Shown here piece by piece: positions 31,974 to 42,292 of a stretch of 64,000 nt of DNA (position 1 is the first letter of the stretch; each line of letters opens with the position of its first letter). Position numbers and translations under genes: made by a program. The DNA comes from Urophycis tenuis (taxonomy: Eukaryota > Chordata > Actinopteri > Gadiformes > Phycidae). The notes under the pieces were generated by a model. That model made no database searches. It was not told where the DNA came from and was given only the letters and a program-made list of their open reading frames with translations. The DNA is taken from NCBI GenBank assembly GCA_036785325.1, contig JAXIVH010000031.1:628501-692500 (forward strand), read 5' to 3'.

Positions 31974-32755
31974 CCGCCTCCGGAGTATCCGCCTCCGACC
32001 CCCAACCCCTCAGCCACCGCATTCCAAAGCTCGGAAGTAAACTGAGGGCCACGGTCTGAGGAGAGGTCAGAAGGGGTCCCAAAGCGTGCAACCCACCTGC
32101 CGACGAAGGCGCGGGCTACGTCGGAAGCCGCCGTCAAGGAGAGTAGAACAGCCTCCGGCCAGCGGGTCGTCCTATCGACCATCGTCAAGAGGTGTGTAAA
32201 CCCGTGGGAGGAGGGAAGAGGACCAATCAGGTCGACATTGACATGGTCGAACCTCCTCTCGGGGACGGCGAACCGTTCCAGGGGGGCCTTAACGTGGCGG
32301 TGCATCTTGGACCGCTGGCTGGCCACGCATGAGCCGACCCAAGTTCTCACATCCCTTTTAAGCCCTCGCCACACAATCTTCTGAGACACCAACCTAACAA
32401 ATGGCTTACCACCGGGGTGGGAGAGGCCATGCAACGCCTCAAACACGGGCCGGGGCCAGTTCGCAGGGACAAGAGGTCGAGGCTGACCTGTGGAGACGTC
32501 ACACCACAACTTCACGCCCGAGCCGCCAACCGCGACCTCCAGGCGCAAACCGGTCTCCGACGCTTTAAGGGACTGGACCCCTTGGTCGGAGGCCTGGTCA
32601 GCACTCATGCGGACGTAATCCAGGCCTAGATGTACTGCTCCGATGACCGCCCTGGAGAGGCAGTCAGCGACCACGTTGGCTTGCCGGAGACATGCCGGAT
32701 GTCCGTGCTGTACTCGGAGACGTACGCCAGCTGGCGCTGCTGGCGGGCGGACCAC
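31974..32755 (-). pseudogene. Gypsy 1 integrase, C-terminally truncated
   Basis: The frame contains the zinc-binding region remnant (HGLSHPGGKPFVRLVSQK, WVGSCVASQRSK) and the catalytic core with VDLIGPLPSSHGFTHLLTMV (first Asp) and SDRGPQFTSELW (second Asp). The third catalytic residue and the C-terminal DNA-binding domain are replaced by low-complexity GGGYSGGGYS, translated from LTR-edge sequence after the deletion junction near 31975. Confidence 0.85.
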
Positions 32756-33600
32756 GGTTCAGCCACCTTGGACATACAGAACGTCAGTGGCTTGTGGTCC
32801 ACAAAAGCCACAAACTCTCGGCCTTCCAGGAGGAACCGGAAGTGGCGGATCGCCAGCCAGAGGCCAAGAAGTTCCCTGTCGAAAGTGCTGTACTTGCGCT
32901 CCCTGGGGGTCAACTGCCGACTGAAAAAGGCGAGCGGTTGCCAGGCCCCATTGACCCATTGTTCGTGCACTGCGCCGACGGCGTAGTCAGACGCGTCGGT
33001 GGTGATGGAGTTGGACCCGTGTGCGATGGATGGGCCAAAATGGCGGCTTGGCTAAGAGCGGTCTTTTTGGCCACGAATGCGGACTCTCTCTCAGCCGTCC
33101 AATCGACAGCCTGGCCAGGGGACTTGTCCTTAAGGGCCTCATACAGCGGGCGCATGATGTGGGCTACCCGGTGGATGAACCGGTGGTAAAAGGTCACCAT
33201 CCCCAGGAATTCCTGGAGCGCTCGGGCTGTGTGTGGGTGGGGAAAAGCAGAAACCGCCTCCACCTTCGAGGCAAGAGGGGCGGCCCCGTCCTTATCGATG
33301 AGATGCCCAAGGAAACAGATGGAGGACAACCCGAACAGGCACTTCGCCGGGTTGATAATCAGGCCGAGTTGGTCGAGCATTGTGAAAAGGTCCCGGAGAT
33401 GCGCCCGGTGCTCCTCTTCAGAGGAGCTGGCGACCAGGATGTCGTCCAAGTACACAAAATCGAAAGGCATCTCCCTGAGCACCAAATCCATCAGCCGCTG
33501 GAAGGTCTGAGCGGCGTTTCTCAGACCGAACGGCAGCCTGTCGGGGTTAAGCCGCCGGGCCCTAGCGTAGAAGGGCGGGCCAGTAGTGTCTATATGATGC
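32626..33600 (-). pseudogene. Gypsy 1 reverse transcriptase - RNase H, in-frame RT deletion
   Basis: RT part: ARARRLNPD runs straight into RLPFGLRNAAQTFQRLMD. About 80 residues that in the family carry the motif A Asp are missing, while YLDDILVASS (about 33440-33460) is retained. Connection and RNase H follow (LGMVTFYHRFIHRVAHIM, FSRQLTPRERKYSTFDREL, HVSGKPTWSLTASPGR) with frame changes around 32970. Loss of motif A predicts a catalytically dead RT even though the frame is open. Confidence 0.82.
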
Positions 33601-34080
33601 TCCACTCCATGTTTGGCAGTGGCAGCGGAAAAGGTGGGTCGGGTCAAACTGGGGAACTCACCGAGAAGGCGTTGATAGCCGTCACCCTCTGAGAGCGAGC
33701 TGGAGAGGCCGCCATACGCCGCCTCCCCGCTGACACACGCGAACGAAGAAGACGTCACTGCATCCACCAGACGGCTGTTTTTAACGTCCACCAGCAAGCC
33801 ATGCGCACACAGGAAGTCTGCACCGAGGATGGGAAAGGAGACGTCTGCTGCGATAAAAGTCCAATTGAACCGCCGGCCCCGAAGCGTAGGTCCACAGTCT
33901 TTGTGCCATACGTGCAGATAGGGGTATCGTTAGCGGACCTCAAATGCGGGCCGTGTCCACCAGCCGCGGTGTCGTCGGTCGTAGCCGGCAGGACGCTCCT
34001 CTGGGCCTCCATGTCGCAAAGAAACTCGCGCCCCGAAACAGCGTCAACATGTGCCTGCGCTCACGGCCACTATTGAGCGC
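33601..34080 (-). pseudogene. Gypsy 1 protease region
   Basis: Between Gag and RT. One frame gives LCDMEAQRSVLPATTDD, where the family usually has an Asp-Thr/Ser-Gly active site, here changed (DMEAQ). Another gives VSFPILGADFLCAHGLLVDV, the conserved second half of retroviral-type proteases. The two halves are in different frames, so one indel lies near 33860. Non-functional. Confidence 0.65.
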
Positions 34081-34084
34081 AAGC

Positions 34085-34760
34085 CTAGTCGTTTCCCTTC
34101 AGTTTAAAGTTGCACGGGGACCGGCACGTCTTCGCTTTCACCCCAAAACGCGGGTGAAAATAGCACATACCCGTGCCAGCACGGCTGTCGGACGCGACCG
34201 GGGCTCTGCTGGTTCGCTGGTCGCTGTCCGGGGCCTTGAAAGTGTGCGTCGGGGCCAGCACCTCGGGGGCGAAACCCCGCGTAGCCAGGAAAAAACGGTC
34301 AGCTTCCTCTGCTAACGCACGGGGATCGGTAATCCTCGTATTAGCGAGCGCCGTCCGGACCTGCGGCGGCATGTGTCGGAGGAACAGTTCAATAAACGAA
34401 AAGTTGGGCTCCTCCGTACCCAGCAGGTTGAGCATCATCTCCATATGCTCGGACGGCCTGCTGTCCCCGAGGCCCCGAATGTCCAACAACCGCTTGGCCC
34501 GTTCCGAACTCGACAGTTCAAATGTCTTGAGCAGGAACGCCTTGAGAGCTCTGTACTTGCGATGGGCCGGGGGGTTCCTGATGAAACTCACGGCCCGGGT
34601 CGCGGTGGATCTCCCCAGCACCGCCACGACATGGAAGTAGCATGTGTCATCATCGGTGACATCACGGATAGCAAACTGCGCCTCCGTCTGCACGAACCAT
34701 GCCGCTGGCGAAAACTCTCAAAACTCCGGCAACTTGACAAAAGCGGCGTTGTTGGCCATG
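34085..34760 (-). pseudogene. Gypsy 1 Gag
   Basis: 202-codon frame with VTDDDTCYFHVVAVLG, YRALKAFLLKTFELSSSERA, LGDSRPSEHMEMMLNLLG and a terminal CYFHPRFGVKAKTCRSPC pattern that replaces the classical zinc knuckle in this Gypsy lineage. Upstream codons back to MANNAAFVKLP (about 34760) contain one stop. Packages element RNA in the family. Confidence 0.78.
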
Positions 34761-34809
34761 CTCGTTTCGGTCCCTGAGACTTCAGCGTGACTTACGTCGG
34801 GGTCACCAG

Positions 34810-34967
34810 TGTAGTGCCGAGAGACGGGAGTCGGAGGCGGAGTATACAGAATGGAACTTTATTTTGTAATCCAAAGGCAAAGCAGGCATAGCCGGACAAA
34901 CCAACATCACACTCTGAAACACACGTGGGTGGGTGGGTTCCGTGGGTGAATTATGTTAACCACCACA
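34810..34967 (-). repeat. Gypsy 1 5' LTR and primer-binding site
   Basis: On the minus strand it starts TGTGGTGGTTAACATAATTC and ends CTCTCGGCACTACA, bounded by TG...CA. AATAAAGTTCC inside is a polyadenylation-type signal. Immediately downstream, TGGTGACCCCGACG (34795-34808) has the position and look of a tRNA primer-binding site. Confidence 0.8.
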
Positions 34968-35238
34968 CTATTCTATTATATTATATTCTAAAAACATAAT
35001 TCAATGTGGTAAATTTAAAGCATACATTTCAATAATTGCAGGTGAATGTAGCCTATGATTTGCAATAGGCTCTACCCTTTCATCTGATGTTGATTACCTG
35101 TAGCAAATAAGAACAAAACTCAGCGAAACACCACTAGGAGCCGGCGCTCAGCTTTAAGTAGCCGATCTCATCGGAAAGTTAGCTGAAAACCTCCTCCCGA
35201 CCAGGTTTGGTTGCCAACATAAGTTACCATGGCGATAT
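34968..35238. other. No gene recognised
   Basis: AT-rich next to the LTR, then GAGCCGGCGCTCAGC and GGTTGCCAACATAAGTTACC words suggestive of another DNA-transposon end. This may be the far side of the element that contains the Myb-like exon at 31523, with the Gypsy inserted between. Confidence 0.35.
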
Positions 35239-35568
35239 AGCGACGCTACAAGATTCAAGATTCATACACAAGAACCGAAATGCCGTTTACCTCAATCCCT
35301 GGTGCAAGACAGCATGCAATATAAATATACATATCTAAAAATATAAGTATAAAACAAAAATAAGAATAAAAATAAAAAATACTAAGGTGGTCGCGAGTGC
35401 AATAAAACAGTAAATAGTAAAATGTGCAAATTGAGAACAGTAACAGTAAACGGTAAACAGTAAACAGTAAGAGGTGCATTATGGGGGTAATGATAGTAAT
35501 AGTAATAAATAAATGAACAGTATGGATGTTATGAACAGTATGGACAGTATAAACAGTTTTAAACAGTG

Positions 35569-35697
35569 TATAAAAAGTATAAACAGTACTATGAACAGTT
35601 ATTTAACAGTATATAAAAAGTATAAACAGTACTATGAACAGTTATTTAACAGTGTATAAAAAGTATAAACAGTACTATGAACAGTTATTTAACAGAT
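35569..35697. repeat. 43-bp minisatellite, three units, in LINE B 3' UTR
   Basis: The unit begins TATAAAAAGTATAAACAGTA and ends ATTTAACAGT(A/G); three near-identical copies in tandem, preceded by looser AACAGTAT repeats from about 35465. No spacers, so not a CRISPR-like array. Confidence 0.85.
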
Positions 35698-35983
35698 TTA
35701 TATACGGACTAAAGTGCAAAGTGTAAAGTGGCTGTGCATGGTGGAGGAGGGAGGTGGGGCTGTACCTGGTGGAAGGGGGTGATGGGGCTGTGCATGGTGG
35801 TAGGGGGTGGAGGTGGAGGGGGCTGTGCATGGTGCTAGGGGGTGGTGGGGCTGTGCATGATGGTAGGTGGTAGGGGTGGTGGGGCTGTGCATGGTGGTGA
35901 GCAGGGTGTGGTGGTAGTTTGGTGGGGGGTTAAAGTCCAGGGGGAGAGAGGTTGTGTGCAGGTGTCCGGGGTTGAATGAGTGT

Positions 35984-36014
<31 letters not shown>

Positions 36015-36420
36015 GGGGGGGCTGGGAATGGGAGTGGTGGGAGGGGGAGAATGGGTGGAGGTTGATGTCAGCGTCCAATGTTTGTGCGGGCAGAGAGCAG
36101 AGAAAGAAGGGGGGTCAGTGCTGAGTGGCATGAGTTCAGCATCCTGACCGCCTGGTGGATGAAGCTGTCCTTCAGTCTGCTGGTCCTTGCCTTGAGACTC
36201 CTCATCCTCCTACCAGAGGGCAGGAGGCTGAAGAGGCAGTGAGAGGGGTGGGTGGAGTCACCCGCAATGCTGAGTGCTTTGCGGGACAGGCGTGTGTTGT
36301 AGATGTCCTGCAGGGAGGGGAGGGGAGCACCGACGATCTTCTCAGCTGCTCTCACTATGCGCTGCAGGGTCTTCCTACAGGATGCAGTGCAGCTGCCGTA
36401 CCACACAGTGATGCAGCTGG

Positions 36421-38694
36421 TCAGGATGCTCTCGGTGGTTCTCGGTGGAAGAGGTTGTTGTTGAAGGATGGAGTGCAGTCGTGGGTCAGCAGGGTGAAGA
36501 GAAGGGGGCTCAGCACGCATCCTTGGGGAGCCCCTGTGTTCAGCATGATTGTGCTGGATGCGTTCCTGCCGACCCTGACTGCCTGTGGTCTTCCGGTCAG
36601 GAAGTCCAACAACCAGTTACACAGTGAGGTCTGCAGTCCTAGACAGTCCAGCTTCCTGATCAGCTGCTGAGGGATGATCGTGTTGAAGGCTGAACTACAG
36701 TCAAGGAACAGCATCCTCACATACGAGTCCTTGGTCTCCAGGTGGGTGAGGGCTGAGTGGAGGACGGTGGAGATTGCATCATCGGTCGACCTGTTGGCCC
36801 GATATGCAAACTGGTATGGGTCCAGTGAAGGTGGGAGGATGGATTTGATGTGTTGCATGACCAGCCGCTCGAAGCACTTCATGATGATGGGGGTCAGTGC
36901 AACGGGGCGGTAGTCGTTGAAGCAGGATGGAGAGGCCTTCTTCGGAACCGGGATGATGGTGGTGCTCTTGAAGCAAGTGGGGACAACAGCTTGGCTCAGG
37001 GAGGTGTTGAACATGTCTGTGAGGACATCTGTGAGCTCCTCTGCACATTCCTTCAGCACACGACCAGGAATGTTGTCAGGCCCTGCAGCCTTGCGAGCAT
37101 TGATCCTGGAGAGGGATCTCCTCACACTGGCTGGCGAGAGGCACGACACCTGGTCATCTGCAGGGGGTGGTGACTTCTGTGCAGGGGTGCTGTTGTCTGC
37201 TTCAAATCCGAAGAAGTTGTTTAGATCGTTCAGCAGAGTGGTGTCACTGTCACAGGTCTGTGGTCGGGGTTTATAGTCCGTGATGGTCTGTATCCCCTGC
37301 CACAGGCTCCTAGTGTCTCTGCTGTCACTGAAGTGTTCGGATATCCTGGCACTGTACTGCCTCTTAGCTAGCTTGATGCCCCGGATCAGGTTGGCTCTCG
37401 CTGATCTCAGGCCAGCCTCATCACCTGCTCTAAAAGCAGCATCCCGGGCTCTCAGTAAACCACGGACTTCCCCCGTCAGCCATGGTTTCTGGTTGGCCCG
37501 TACTGTGATGGTCTTGGTGTCTGTGACATCATCAATGCATTTGCTGATGTAGGCAGTAACAGTGTCCGAATACTCCTGGATATTGGTGTGTTGGTTGTAG
37601 GTGGCTGCCTGCTTAAACATGGCCCAGTCAGTGGTGTTAAAGCAGTCCTGTAGTGCTGAGGAAGCGCCCTCTGGCCACACCCGTACCTGCTTCTGGACTG
37701 GTCTGGTGACTTTGACCTTAGGCCTGTATGCTGGCATTAGCATAACAGTACTGTGGTCTGAAGCGCCAAGGTGGGGGAGGGGTGAGGCCTTGTATGCTCC
37801 TCGCTGTGTGGTGTAGACCAGGTCTAGAGTGTTATTTCCTCGTGTAGGAAAGTCTATGTGCTGGTACACATGAGGAAACACTGTCTTAAGGTTGGCATGG
37901 TTGAAATCCCCAGCTACAATGAGGAATCTGTCCGGGTGCGCTGTCTGCTGATCACAGATGGCGCTATACAGTTCACTCAGTGCTTTGTCTCGATCATTGT
38001 TGTTGCCGCTGGGAGGGATGTAAATAGCCACTAGCAGAATGGCAGAAAGCTCCCTCGGTAGATAGAAAGGCCGGCACTTAATGATCATAAACTCTGCAAG
38101 GGGTGAACAGTGTCTACAAACTACCACAGCGTCCTGGCGCCAAGCATCCCTGATATAAACACAGACACCGCCGCCGCGGGTCTTACCGTAGTTGAGTGCT
38201 CTGTCCGCTCGGTAGCATGTTAGCTGGTCGAGATGAATGGCGGAGTCCGGTATGTTGTTGTTTAGCCATGTTTCCGTGAATACGAAAACACAGCACTCTC
38301 TCACAGTCCGCTGGGATGATCTAAGAAGGTGTAGCTCATCCAGTTTGTTGTCCAAGGAGCGTACATTGGCGAGTACGATGGACGGTATAGCCGGCTTGTT
38401 TGGATTAGCCGCTAGCCTCGCCCGGATACCTCCGCGCTTCCCCCACTTCTGCCTCCTCTCGCACCGCCTGCGGCGCTTCCTCTGCGGGTGCGCTGCAGTA
38501 GTGGGGGTCGGTGTCGAAGTGGGCCGCCGGAGTAGTCCGAGATCGTGTAGCTCCTTGGCGAGTGCCGGGTTTAGTCCGTGAATAGCGTGGTTTCTGATGT
38601 TGAAAAGAGTCCCACGGCTGTATGTCCGCCTTGGGATGGGCAAACGCGAGAGCGACTTTTGTATGACAGCTAACCCAAGCTTTGAGCGCAACAT
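36421..38694 (-). CDS. LINE copy B endonuclease-RT protein, 757 codons, lacking RT motif C
   Basis: ATG at 38692-38694. The order is a basic N-terminus ([18 protein letters not shown]), endonuclease ([33 protein letters not shown]-type; LGASDHSTV), the linker [19 protein letters not shown], then RT ([45 protein letters not shown], motif [20 protein letters not shown], motif B). It should continue to FADD, but instead switches after LLTHDC to an unrelated 20 residues because about 130 codons are deleted at 36445-36490. The downstream C-terminus survives in another frame (RKTLQRIVRAAEKIVG to 36068). An intact endonuclease with a disabled polymerase. Confidence 0.85.
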   Translation of the reverse strand: MLRSKLGLAVIQKSLSRLPIPRRTYSRGTLFNIRNHAIHGLNPALAKELHDLGLLRRPTSTPTPTTAAHPQRKRRRRCERRQKWGKRGGIRARLAANPNKPAIPSIVLANVRSLDNKLDELHLLRSSQRTVRECCVFVFTETWLNNNIPDSAIHLDQLTCYRADRALNYGKTRGGGVCVYIRDAWRQDAVVVCRHCSPLAEFMIIKCRPFYLPRELSAILLVAIYIPPSGNNNDRDKALSELYSAICDQQTAHPDRFLIVAGDFNHANLKTVFPHVYQHIDFPTRGNNTLDLVYTTQRGAYKASPLPHLGASDHSTVMLMPAYRPKVKVTRPVQKQVRVWPEGASSALQDCFNTTDWAMFKQAATYNQHTNIQEYSDTVTAYISKCIDDVTDTKTITVRANQKPWLTGEVRGLLRARDAAFRAGDEAGLRSARANLIRGIKLAKRQYSARISEHFSDSRDTRSLWQGIQTITDYKPRPQTCDSDTTLLNDLNNFFGFEADNSTPAQKSPPPADDQVSCLSPASVRRSLSRINARKAAGPDNIPGRVLKECAEELTDVLTDMFNTSLSQAVVPTCFKSTTIIPVPKKASPSCFNDYRPVALTPIIMKCFERLVMQHIKSILPPSLDPYQFAYRANRSTDDAISTVLHSALTHLETKDSYVRMLFLDCSSAFNTIIPQQLIRKLDCLGLQTSLCNWLLDFLTGRPQAVRVGRNASSTIMLNTGAPQGCVLSPLLFTLLTHDCTPSFNNNLFHREPPRAS

Positions 38695-38940
38695 ACCTTG
38701 CTAAGCCACTAATCGAGGTTCGTAGTACACCCCACTGGTCTAGGCGGCATTGATAATAAAATAAGTACAGGAGAAGCACAACAAAACTCCCTCAAACAGC
38801 ATTGTTTGAGAGTGTAGGGCTTCCCAGTACTTCAGAGAAAAGAATAATAAGTTAAAAAAAAACAAAGTTAAAAGTTTTAAAAAAGCGAACTCAAGGCTGG
38901 AGTAGAGGCGGCATGCAGCTTTCGTGCACGCGCACTACTG

Positions 38941-39156
38941 AAACCGGAAAAGCGATCTCCAGCGAATGTAGTTAGCGGACCAATCACAGCCAATGCCGCT
39001 GGGTTGGTGTTGTGTTGCCTCGACGCGCATCTAGGATTTTTGGGAGGTGCAAGTCAGGCCCTTGTGTTGGACGCAAGGGGTGTCCGCAAGGACGTAAAGG
39101 GTCCGTAAGCCCCCTAGCGTTGCGTCAACGCGGAAGCATAAATTAAGCATAACCCA
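38941..39156. repeat. 216-bp GC-rich dispersed repeat, copy 2
   Basis: Same start, end, length and orientation as 12729-12944, differing by scattered substitutions and small compensating indels. It lies just beyond the 5' end of LINE copy B, whereas copy 1 lies just beyond the CACTG transposon. Confidence 0.7.
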
Positions 39157-40899
39157 AAGGCTGCACTTCACCGCCCAGTGACGTGCACCACAGCGGCTAT
39201 TACAACCCGGCTATTACAGCCTTCTCCGCCGTATTTCCCACCGTCCTGTGGGCTTCTGCTGCGGCTGCTGCCCACACAGCGCCGGGTCCTCAGCCTCACC
39301 ACTACTCTTGCTGGGGTGATTATTGTGATGATTGATTTCTTTTTTTGTTGTTTAGGTTCTTTTTGGGGTTTATTGGCTTAGGGTTGAATATTCATTTTGC
39401 TATTTATTTGGTTTTGTTATATAGTTTTATTCTATTTGGGTTGAGTTATTCAGTTGCTCATTTCGTTTGTTTCCTTGTGGGTTTGGTTTCTTGTAGGCCA
39501 ACTGTTTAAAACATTTATTTTGTTTGTTTCTTAGTTGATTCTTTTGAGTTAACGATCTCTTTATTTTGATTATTTGATTATTACTATATTGGTTATTTGG
39601 CTACAAATGTTCTGCTCTCTGATTTAGTTCATTTATTTAGTTTATTTAGCTGAATTTTGGTATTGAGTTGGTTTGTCTTTTTTTTTTTCAAGTAAATTGT
39701 CTTTGAATATTTGTATTTGGGTTAGATATTTAGTTATTTTTATTATTTTTTGTTGGAGTATTGCGTGGGTGTCAGTTAGCATAGGTCTACCGTTTTAACT
39801 TTTTATCATCTGTACAGTTCCAAAAACCTTGAGTGTCCCTCCGCATAATTTAGTTTCTTTTTCTTTTCAGGAGAGGAGCTGGTGCAGTGTGCGGCAGACT
39901 GCCCTGATGGTGGTCCCCCTCTCACATCCCTGCCGTGGCACGTGGTGATTTGGTTTGTAGTGGTTTGAGTTTAGTCTGCCCACCTCGCCCACCCCGCCCA
40001 ACCTGTGACACTCAGGTTGGGTCAAGACTTAAAGGAAAATGCCACCATTTGTCCATACTAACTACGTTCTTCCCTGATCTTAGATGAGTTGATACATACC
40101 TCTCTCACTTTCGTGCGTGCACTCGATCGCTCTGGCACGTAGCGCTACTTCGATAGCATGTAGCTTGGCCCAGTATATCGTTAGGATCCAAACAGGGGTG
40201 AAGTTAGTAGCGACCAAGCACTTCCACGTTTTCCCTATTTAAATACGGTTACATGAGTAGTTACATGACCCAAGTATGGTTACACAAAATGAAACATGGC
40301 AATTTTCTAAGTGGATAAAAAAGGATAACTATGGCAAAATAACAAAAAGTATGGCAAAAAAAGTATGGCAAAATAACACTTGGGAGCACTTTGACGTCAG
40401 CGCAGTAATATCATCACTCCTAAAAGATCTCTCCCCTTCCCTTGTTACTTCCATCAATAGAACGTGACACGCCATCGCCTGCACTACCTGTAGTAGAAGT
40501 AAAACGTCACGTTGGTTTATTGAAATCCTTCCATAGTCAACCAATAAACCACCAATACTAAACCAATTCAATCCGCTTCCTGCGTGCTAGGAACTCACCT
40601 GAGCACGGCACCTTATTTAAACATAAAAGTCACTCAAACAAGGCAGAATATAAAGCAATATAAATTCACCAAAATAAAAGCATTAATTATAGATCATGAC
40701 TACTCAATAGTGCAATGTTTTCTTTTAAACCAATTCAGAAATTGAGTCCTTTACACTCCCACCAAAATTATGAGTATTTCATTGCATAACTACGAACATA
40801 ACTGATTAACATAATTCATTGCATAACTATGAACTACGAATCCTTTTCTCAATAGAAATGTAAGTTAACATGAACACATTTTCATTTAGATTGACACAA
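39157..40899. other. Unclassified repeat-like sequence, no gene
   Basis: 39157-39310 is GC-rich (GCCTTCTCCGCCGTATTTCC), 39330-39870 is strikingly T-rich with many TTTGG words, and 39870-40010 is GC-rich again. 40040-40620 has the style of a non-autonomous DNA element (TCCCTGATCTTAGATGAGTT; TCACTTTCGTGCGTGCACTC). No frame with motifs and no matching termini were found. Confidence 0.4.
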
Positions 40900-41260
40900 T
40901 TTTTTTTACATTCCTTTACTAGCAGCAGGACCAGATTCTGCACCTTTTCCGCTCACCCTTTTTGCTCAGTCTCTTATCTCCAACAGAGAATTTTGCTCTC
41001 CATACAAGTCCATCCTTTCCCTCGACAGTCTATGACTCTTGCAAGTTTCCACTCACTTCTAGGTGACAGTTCATCAATGTCCATGACAGCATCACCTACT
41101 TGCAAGTTTCATTTCGGTGAGTGCCATTTCTGTCTTGCCAAGATGCTGTGCAGATACCTTGTTTCCAGCGGCTCCAGAACTGCTCTGCTAAATCTAAATC
41201 TCTTTGCTCCGTATACGTCTGTAATGAAGAGGACTTTGTTCCCTGGAGCTTGAGATGGGG
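40900..41260 (-). pseudogene. BEL/Pao integrase C-terminal relic
   Basis: Minus-strand reading gives EQFWSRWKQG, ILARQKWHSPKRNLQVGDA and DELSPRSEWKLARVI, the conserved region after the Pao integrase core. Frames change several times. It could be the left half of the BEL/Pao element seen at 49866-52255, separated by the ISL2EU-like insertion, or an independent relic. Confidence 0.65.
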
Positions 41261-41279
41261 TTGGGGGAACATTGTACAA

Positions 41280-41590
41280 TGCACTTTAACTGGGATACAT
41301 GCACTTTAATAATTGCACAGGCACTTTTGTAAACAGTTGCACTTTATTGGATTTGCACATTGCATATGGCACTTTGATCGCTTTTGGTAACTTGGCACTT
41401 AGTCAGAGATGTTGTATACTAGCAATGGTTCACCTAGCAATTGAAATGCTTGAAACTTGTTCTGGTGACTTTCTTACTGTATTAGCAGCAATTAAATGTT
41501 TCACCCTCTTATGACAAATGTAGGTACTCTTTTCAAGTCGCTTTGGATAAAAGAGTCTGCTAAATGCCCTAAATGTAAATGTAAATATTT
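41280..41590 (+). repeat. LINE/SINE 3' repeat ending CTTTGGATAAAAG...
   Basis: Contains GTTGTATACTAGCAATGGTT (41411-41430) and the tail AAGTCGCTTTGGATAAAAGA then GTCTGCTAAATG, ending in ATGTAAATGTAAAT. It is the inverse-orientation relative of 13371-13500; shorter tails occur at 11488 and 15862. Probably a LINE-mobilised non-autonomous repeat. Confidence 0.65.
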
Positions 41591-42133
41591 GCACATTCAA
41601 ATAAATATAGCTTCATATTTAGTGTTTGTTGATATATTTATTGTCCTTTTAAATCTTATCTGTGCTGGTAGGTTCTGTGATGGCCACATGGTTCCACCTG
41701 CAAAAGAGGGATATGAGAGTTAGTGTGCATTTATGTGGTTAATTAATGCTAAGATGACATGATGTGACTTGTCTAATATATGTTGTGCAATAGTGTGTGT
41801 GTGTTTGTATATTGGGAATGGTAAAGTGTGTGTAAAATGTACTCACCGTCACCGGTCTGCTTTGTCTCCAGGGTGTTCAGGCAAACGGCCTCCCCAGGTA
41901 ACGGGCACCATATTTATAGTTCCGGGGGCAACCAAGTGGTGATTAGTGGGGATGTTGGAGGATGGAGAATTTTATTATTGTAATGAGCTGGAACTGGGGA
42001 TGAGGTGTGTTTGTGAATAGGTGTGTGTGTGTGTGGAAGGAAGACTGTTGGTATAGTGGTGAGAAAAGTGGGTGTTTGTTGAAGGGATAGCATGTCAGCA
42101 TGGGAAATGGTTTCTCCCTCATTAGATACACCC
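41591..42133. other. LTR-like or exon-like sequence left of the ISL2EU element
   Basis: On the minus strand two stretches have splice-like edges: about 41847-41937 ends CCGGTGACG|GTGAGTAC, and about 41600-41707 starts after CTCTTTTGCAG. They join in frame (QTGDGGTMWPSQNLPAQIRF). No homology recognised. On the plus strand the last bases, ACACCCTA, would join TAAGG beyond the transposon to form a TATA-like box. Confidence 0.3.
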
Positions 42134-42292
42134 TATCCACAACTTTCCCGAACTTTGACCTTTCCCATGGCAACGTAGGATGCGTAGAACAAGCCGGTAG
42201 CAGACTTCCTGTTAACGCTCGTCTGTAGAGCTAGCTACTGCTATCAGCTGTCAGGATTTAGGAGTAGCTCTAACAATAACACAGCTGACAAA

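Larger units (their letters stand above)
31938..34967 (-). mobile_element. Gypsy LTR retrotransposon 1, with 3' LTR and integrase tail deleted
   Basis: Minus orientation. The 5' LTR is 34810-34967. Gag, protease, RT, RNase H and integrase follow leftward. At 31938-31973 the last 36 bases of the LTR (AGTGCCGAGAGACGGGAGTC and on to CGGAGTAT) recur but join directly to mid-integrase sequence, so most of the 3' LTR and the integrase C-terminus are missing. CTAT flanks both outer edges (31934-31937 and 34968-34971), a 4-bp target duplication of Gypsy size. Coding regions carry an internal deletion and frameshifts. Inactive. Confidence 0.85.
35239..38890 (-). mobile_element. Rex/CR1-like LINE copy B with long 3' UTR
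   Basis: Minus orientation, 5' end near 38890, ORF 38694-36421, further C-terminal frame 36520-36068, then a 3' UTR of about 800 bases with a 24-G run (35998-36021), GGTGGGGCTGTGCATGGTGG repeats and a 43-bp minisatellite (35569-35697). The same UTR in the other orientation is at 60945-61480. Protein blocks match copy A but the 3' UTRs differ, so they are separate subfamilies. Confidence 0.85.

Noticed and set aside
33021..33692. 223-codon plus-strand open frame
   Set aside because: It is exactly antisense to the Gypsy 1 RT, which has clear family motifs. GC-rich coding DNA commonly yields such shadows.
31258..35238. A single Harbinger-type element spanning the Gypsy 1 insertion
   Set aside because: The Myb-like exon and some words on the right side are suggestive, but I could not match terminal repeats or a duplication.
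35465..35697. CRISPR-like or regulatory tandem array
   Set aside because: Units are contiguous without unique spacers, lie in a LINE 3' UTR, and the genome is vertebrate.
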